Assembly: GCF_000328705.1 (NCBI RefSeq)
Contig: NC_019673.1
Coordinates: 3,224,001-3,288,000 of the forward strand
Reading direction: 5' to 3'
Length of the DNA stretch: 64,000 nucleotides
DNA from: Saccharothrix espanaensis DSM 44229
GTDB taxonomy: Bacteria; Actinomycetota; Actinomycetes; Mycobacteriales; Pseudonocardiaceae
Shown here: piece by piece, positions 59,914 to 64,000 of the stretch
How positions within the stretch are numbered: position 1 is the stretch's first letter
How the letters are laid out: each line of letters begins with the position of its first letter
Position numbers and translations under genes: made by a program
Notes under the pieces: model-generated
Told to the model about the DNA's origin: nothing
Database searches by the model: none
The model's input: only the letters and a program-made list of their open reading frames with translations

Positions 59914-62900
59914 GTGGCACCCAGACCGCTGTCCGCCGCACTCGCGGCCGCGACCGTGTTCGCCCTGCTCTCCGCACCCGGCACGGCCCTCGCCGCGCCC
60001 CCACAGCCCGCCGCCGACCATCCCTCCGCCGACCACCCCGCCGGCAGCCCGAGCACCCCGGGGAGCGCGTCGGAGGCCGTTCGCGTGGACCGGGGTGCGG
60101 GCATCACGGCCGTCCGGTACGAAGCCGAGTCCGCTGCGCTGGACCACGCCGCGGTCGAGTCCAACCACATCGGGTTCTCCGGCCCCGGTTTCGTCAACTT
60201 CGACAACGTCGCCGGCAGCCACGCCGAGTTCACCGTCACCGCCGACCGCGCCGGCCCCGCGACCCTGACCCTGCGCTACGCCAACGGCTCCGCCGCCGAC
60301 CGCCCGATGGGCCTCGCGGTCAACGGCACGGCCGCCGGCGACCGCCCGTTCGCCGCGACCGGCGGGTGGACCACCTGGCAGTCGGTCACCGCCCCGGTCA
60401 CGCTCGTCGCGGGCGCGAACCGCGTCCGGCTCACCTCGGCGACCGGGACCGGCGGCCCCAACCTCGACCACCTCGAACTGGAGCAGGCCGCCACCGACTA
60501 CCAGGCCGAGTCGGCCGCGCTGGACCGGGCCGCAGTCGAGTCCGACCACGCCGGCTTCACCGGCACCGGGTTCGTCGACTACGACAACGTCGCCGGCAGC
60601 CGCGTCGACTACACCGTGACCGCCGACCGGGCCGGTCCGCACGCGCTGACCTTCCGCTACGCCAACGGAACCGACGTCGACCGGCCGCTGTCGGTCACCG
60701 TCGACGGCGGACAGGCGACCCCGGCCGCGTTCCCCGGCACGGGCGCGTGGACGACGTGGCGCGAGGTGACCGTCACCGCCACCCTCAAGGCGGGCCGGAA
60801 CAGGATCCGGGCCGCCGCGACGACCGCGAACGGCGGCCCGAACGCCGACCGGCTGACCGTCGCGCCCACCGGCCCGGCCGACACCGAGGCCCCCGCGCCG
60901 CCGCCGAACCTGCGTGCCACCGGCAAGACCGCCACCACCACGTCGCTCGCCTGGGACGCCGCGACCGACAACGTCGGCGTGGTCGGCTACGACGTCTACC
61001 AGCACGGTCAGCTCATGAAGAGCGTGGACGGCGCGACCCTGGCCACCACGGTCGGCGGACTCGCCCCGGACACCGAGTACGACTGGACGGTGTTCGCCCG
61101 CGACGCCGCGCCGAACGTCTCCCCGGCGAGCAACAACGTCCTGGTCCGCACCGACCAGGCCCCGCCGGACGGCGAGGCGCCCAGCACCCCGGCGGACCTG
61201 CGCGCCACCGGCCGCACCGCGACCTCCGTCGACCTGGCGTGGACGGCCTCGACCGACAACGTCGGCGTCACCGGCTACCAGGTGTTCCGCGACGGCGCGC
61301 AGGCCGGCACCTCGGACGGCCCGGCCACCACGGTCGGCGGCCTCACCTCGGGCACCGCCTACCGGTTCACCGTCCGGGCCCGCGACGCGGCGGGCAACCT
61401 GTCCCCGTTCGGCAACGAGGTCACCGCGACGCCCGGCGGTTCGGGTCCGGCCGGCGTGCCGAACCCGGGCGCGGTCACCACGATCCTCAGCGGCACCGAC
61501 GTGCCGTGGGGCCTGGCGTTCCTGCCGGACGGCTCGGCGCTGCTCACCGAACGCGAGACCTTCACCGTCTACAAGCTCTCCGAAACGGGCACGCGCACCA
61601 ACCTGGGCAAGGTGCCCGGCGCGCAGAACACCAACGGTGAGGGCGGTGTGCTCGGCATCGAGGTCTCGCCGACGTTCGCCTCGGACGGGTACGTGTTCAT
61701 CTACCACACGGCCGCTGCGGGCAACCAGCTCGTGCGCGCCAAGCTGACCGGCACCACCCTCGGCGGCTGGACGACGTTGCTGTCCGGTGTGCCCAAGTCC
61801 CGCTACCACAACGGCGGGCGGCTGCGGTTCAGCCCGGACGGCAAGCACCTGTTCGTCTCCACGGGCGACGCGCAGAACAAGGCCAACGCGCAGAACCTGA
61901 ACACCAACGCGGGCAAGATCCTCCGGCTCGACCCCGACGGGTCGATCCCGGCCGACAACCCCTACCCCGGCAAGGCGGTGTGGAGCTTCGGCCACCGCAA
62001 CGTGCAGGGTTTGGACTTCGACTCGCAGGGCCGGCTCTGGGCCTCGGAGTTCGGCGACTCCACGACCGACGAGGTGAACCTCATCCAGAAGGCGGGCAAC
62101 TTCGGCTGGCCGGACTGCGAGGGCACCTCGGGCGGCGGGTGCGCCGGGACGATCGCGCCGAAGAAGAGCTGGTCCACGTCGGTCGCCTCGCCCAGCGGCC
62201 TGACCATCGTCAACGACCACGTCTTCGTCGCCACGACGGTGGGTCAGCGGATCTACCGGATGCGCATCGACCCGTCGGCGAACCTGGTGGACCAGCAGGT
62301 GTACTTCCAAGGCACCTACAACCGGTTGCGCACGGTCGAGGTGGACCGCGACGGCGACCTCTGGCTGACCACGTCGACCGACAAGGACGGCACCGCGAAC
62401 AACGACCGCGTGCTGCACATCGACGTGGTCTACGCGGGCGGGTTCTCGTTGACCAGCTCCGCGTTCGCCGACAACGCGATGATCCCGGCCAAGCACACGT
62501 GCGCCGGTGACGGCACCGCGGGCCAGGACCCGTCGCCGCCGCTGGCGTGGACCGGGGCGAGCGGCGCCAAGGGGTACGCGGTGGTGTTCGCGGACCGGGC
62601 GGACAACGGCACCAAGCTGCACTGGGCGATCTGGGACATCCCTGCGTCGGCCAGGTCGTTGCCGGAGAACCTGGGCGCGGGCTTCGCGGTGCCGGGGCAG
62701 GGCGGCGCGAAGCAGAAGGCCATGGGCAGCGGCGCGAACGCGCAGAAGTACTTCGGGCCGTGTCCGGGCGGGTCGACCAACCCGTACACGTTCACGTTGT
62801 ACGCCTTGAACACCGCGACCGTGCCGGGGTTGTCGTCGTCCTCGACGATGGCTCAGGTGGAGACCGCGATCAAGAACGCGAGCACCGCGAACACCGTGCT

Positions 62901-62928
62901 GCGCGGTCGTTCCAACGCCTCGACGTGA
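59914..62928 (+). CDS. Secreted multidomain protein: two CBM-like, two FN3, PQQ sugar-dehydrogenase-like and PEBP domains
   Basis: 1004 residues. A signal peptide (LSAALAAATVFALLSAPGTA) and linker lead to two CBM35/CBM6-like modules (YEAESAALDHAAVES ~70-195; YQAESAALDRAAVES ~200-320), then two FN3 domains (~325-415, ~420-510). A soluble glucose/sorbosone-dehydrogenase propeller (~520-845) follows: DVPWGLAFLPDGSALLTER, RLRFSPDGKHLFVSTGD, SFGHRNVQGLDFD. The C-terminal PEBP/YbhB domain has DPSPPLAW and HWAIWDIPASARSLPENLG (~850-995). GTG 59914 follows GGGAGG. It is probably an extracellular, polysaccharide-directed oxidoreductase. Confidence 0.9.
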   Translation: MAPRPLSAALAAATVFALLSAPGTALAAPPQPAADHPSADHPAGSPSTPGSASEAVRVDRGAGITAVRYEAESAALDHAAVESNHIGFSGPGFVNFDNVAGSHAEFTVTADRAGPATLTLRYANGSAADRPMGLAVNGTAAGDRPFAATGGWTTWQSVTAPVTLVAGANRVRLTSATGTGGPNLDHLELEQAATDYQAESAALDRAAVESDHAGFTGTGFVDYDNVAGSRVDYTVTADRAGPHALTFRYANGTDVDRPLSVTVDGGQATPAAFPGTGAWTTWREVTVTATLKAGRNRIRAAATTANGGPNADRLTVAPTGPADTEAPAPPPNLRATGKTATTTSLAWDAATDNVGVVGYDVYQHGQLMKSVDGATLATTVGGLAPDTEYDWTVFARDAAPNVSPASNNVLVRTDQAPPDGEAPSTPADLRATGRTATSVDLAWTASTDNVGVTGYQVFRDGAQAGTSDGPATTVGGLTSGTAYRFTVRARDAAGNLSPFGNEVTATPGGSGPAGVPNPGAVTTILSGTDVPWGLAFLPDGSALLTERETFTVYKLSETGTRTNLGKVPGAQNTNGEGGVLGIEVSPTFASDGYVFIYHTAAAGNQLVRAKLTGTTLGGWTTLLSGVPKSRYHNGGRLRFSPDGKHLFVSTGDAQNKANAQNLNTNAGKILRLDPDGSIPADNPYPGKAVWSFGHRNVQGLDFDSQGRLWASEFGDSTTDEVNLIQKAGNFGWPDCEGTSGGGCAGTIAPKKSWSTSVASPSGLTIVNDHVFVATTVGQRIYRMRIDPSANLVDQQVYFQGTYNRLRTVEVDRDGDLWLTTSTDKDGTANNDRVLHIDVVYAGGFSLTSSAFADNAMIPAKHTCAGDGTAGQDPSPPLAWTGASGAKGYAVVFADRADNGTKLHWAIWDIPASARSLPENLGAGFAVPGQGGAKQKAMGSGANAQKYFGPCPGGSTNPYTFTLYALNTATVPGLSSSSTMAQVETAIKNASTANTVLRGRSNAST

Positions 62929-63257
62929 CCGACGGGCGTGCGGCGGTGCTCTCGGGTCCCGCCGCACGTCCGGTCCGGACAACTTGGTGGGCCGCGCCCG
63001 GTCCGGTGATCGCGCGTCGTGCGGGGCCGGCGCGCGGCCGTCCGTCCGCACCGCCGTTGCTCTACTTGCAGTAAGTTACCGGTCGGTCAACTCGTGGTCG
63101 GGGTCGTCCCGGGTCGTCCGGTGTGTCCGGAACGGACCCGCCGACCTGCGGTGACGACAACTTGTCGTTGATCCGTAAGGGTTTTGTAGGCGTGCGACTG
63201 TCGGTCCCCCCGTGTAGCGTCGAATCGACCCAAGGATGATCACGGGGAGTGTGCAAA
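62929..63257. other. Intergenic stretch with terminator hairpin, upstream of egtA
   Basis: 329 bases without a gene. A 10-base stem CGTGCGGCGG (62937-62946) / CCGCCGCACG (62959-62968) starts 9 bases after the dehydrogenase stop and is a likely terminator. The remainder should hold the egtA promoter; a moderately AT-richer part (63150-63250) is the best place, with CACGGGGAG (63241-63249) as ribosome site. Confidence 0.6.
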
Positions 63258-64000
63258 TTGACTGCATTACGTAACGCTCCGGCACAGGGGCCGACCCCGG
63301 CGGTGTTCCGAGACCGTGCCGAAGCCGAGGCGTACGTCGCCTCGGTGTGCTTCAAGCACGGGCCCCCGAGACTGCTCGGCGTCGAACTGGAATGGACCGT
63401 CCACCACCGGGACGACCCGGCGAAACCGCTCGACGCAAGCGTGCTCGCCGCGGCCCTGGGCAAGCACGCACCACCGACCCTCGTCCCGGACAGCCCGCAG
63501 CACCCGCTGCCCGGCGGCACGCCGCTCACCGTCGAGCCGGGCGGCCAGGTCGAGATCTCCACCCCGCCGAGCGGCTCGCTCACCGAGCTGCTCAAGACCG
63601 TCAGCGCGGACATCGACCACCTCACCGGCCTGCTGGAACCCGCGGGCCTGGTCCTCGGTCAGCGCGGTGCCGACCCGCACCGCCCCCCACGTCGAATGCT
63701 CCAGGTGCCCCGCTACGCCGCCATGGAGCACGCCTTCGCCCCGGTCGGGCCCGAGGGCATCACGATGATGTGCAGCACCGCCGGGCTCCAGGTGTGCCTG
63801 GACTTCGGCCACGAGACCGACCTCGCCACCCGCTGGGCCGCCGTGCACGCGCTGGGACCCGTGCTCAACGCGCTGTTCGCGAACTCGCCCGGCGTCGGCG
63901 GCCGGCGCACCGACTGGGCCAGCGCCCGGATGCGCTCCCTCTACGCCACCGACCCCGTGCGCACGCGGCCCGCCGCCGTGTGCGCGGACCCGGCGTCGGC
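63258..64000 (+). CDS. egtA: Glutamate-cysteine ligase of ergothioneine biosynthesis, 3' partial
   Basis: The open frame runs off the window end after ~248 residues. LLGVELEWTVHHRDDP (substrate/Mg Glu), EPGGQVEISTPPSGSLTELL and GLVLGQRGADPHRPPRRMLQ, with RYAAMEHAF and MMCSTAGLQVCLDFGHE, are GCS2-family blocks as in actinobacterial EgtA. It makes gamma-glutamylcysteine for ergothioneine (mycothiol producers lack glutathione). The TTG start at 63258 has GGGGAG 8 bases upstream; an in-frame GTG at 63249 is possible but overlaps that site. The egtB-D genes are expected beyond the window. Confidence 0.88.
   Translation, partial: MTALRNAPAQGPTPAVFRDRAEAEAYVASVCFKHGPPRLLGVELEWTVHHRDDPAKPLDASVLAAALGKHAPPTLVPDSPQHPLPGGTPLTVEPGGQVEISTPPSGSLTELLKTVSADIDHLTGLLEPAGLVLGQRGADPHRPPRRMLQVPRYAAMEHAFAPVGPEGITMMCSTAGLQVCLDFGHETDLATRWAAVHALGPVLNALFANSPGVGGRRTDWASARMRSLYATDPVRTRPAAVCADPAS

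Noticed and set aside
59839..63051. 1070-residue minus-strand open frame
   Set aside because: Antisense shadow of the multidomain dehydrogenase gene, with no recognisable domain and biased composition.

Overview
The window comes from a high-GC actinobacterium, most probably of the Pseudonocardiaceae (Saccharothrix/Lentzea/Actinosynnema-like). The evidence is very GC-rich DNA, frequent GTG and TTG starts, genes for phosphatidyl-myo-inositol mannosides and F420-type enzymes, DUF5753 and DUF6292 proteins, an AfsR/SARP regulator, and the first gene of ergothioneine synthesis. The genus is inferred from gene content only.

Backbone. Genes at 1-526 (HIT), 1964-5590 (pgsA, PIM acyltransferase, pimA, LemA-NUDIX), 29806-30714 (pdxS) and 39465-40841 (pdxT, yebC) follow the order of the mycobacterial block Rv2613c to Rv2603c. 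Here the block is cut open by about 24 kb (5.6-29.8 kb) and about 8.8 kb (30.7-39.4 kb) of other genes.

First insert (5.6-29.8 kb). It holds a secreted vanadium-haloperoxidase-like protein, a cluster of broken genes (7.5-9.3 kb), and a reductive pyrimidine catabolism set. That set is an NCS1 permease, a beta-ureidopropionase-type amidase, a dihydropyrimidinase and an LLM-type F420 oxidoreductase in one minus-strand operon; a PucR regulator and a transaminase-mmsA operon lie further right. Between these parts sit a LysR regulator, a secreted S1 protease and a small secreted repeat protein. The insert ends with a STAS/MEDS-HATPase signalling pair, an EF-G paralogue, a saccharopine-dehydrogenase-like protein, an alpha/beta hydrolase and a PaaX regulator.

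Second insert (30.7-39.4 kb). It holds a VapBC-like toxin-antitoxin pair, azlCD with an XRE-cupin regulator, an ECF sigma factor, a DUF6292 protein, an acyl-CoA oxidase-like flavoprotein, and an Lrp regulator divergent from a Cys/Met gamma-lyase and an amino-acid permease.

Right part (40.8-64.0 kb). An IS4-family element with a 10-bp target duplication has landed inside a nested palindrome just after yebC. After it come a secreted PAF-acetylhydrolase-like enzyme, a DUF4262 protein, a DinB/MDMPI-type protein, a POT peptide transporter, two cytochrome P450 genes with an unusually long TetR regulator, a large AfsR-type regulator, a frameshifted serine hydrolase, a thioesterase, an MFS-TetR pair, a DUF5753 protein without HTH, a 1004-residue secreted CBM-FN3-sugar dehydrogenase-PEBP fusion, and the start of egtA, cut by the window edge.

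The most unusual element is at 56551-56757: seven copies of a 19-bp near-palindrome (core CGCAACACGTGTTGCG) spaced 30-32 bp apart between two convergent genes. No tRNA, rRNA or CRISPR array was seen.
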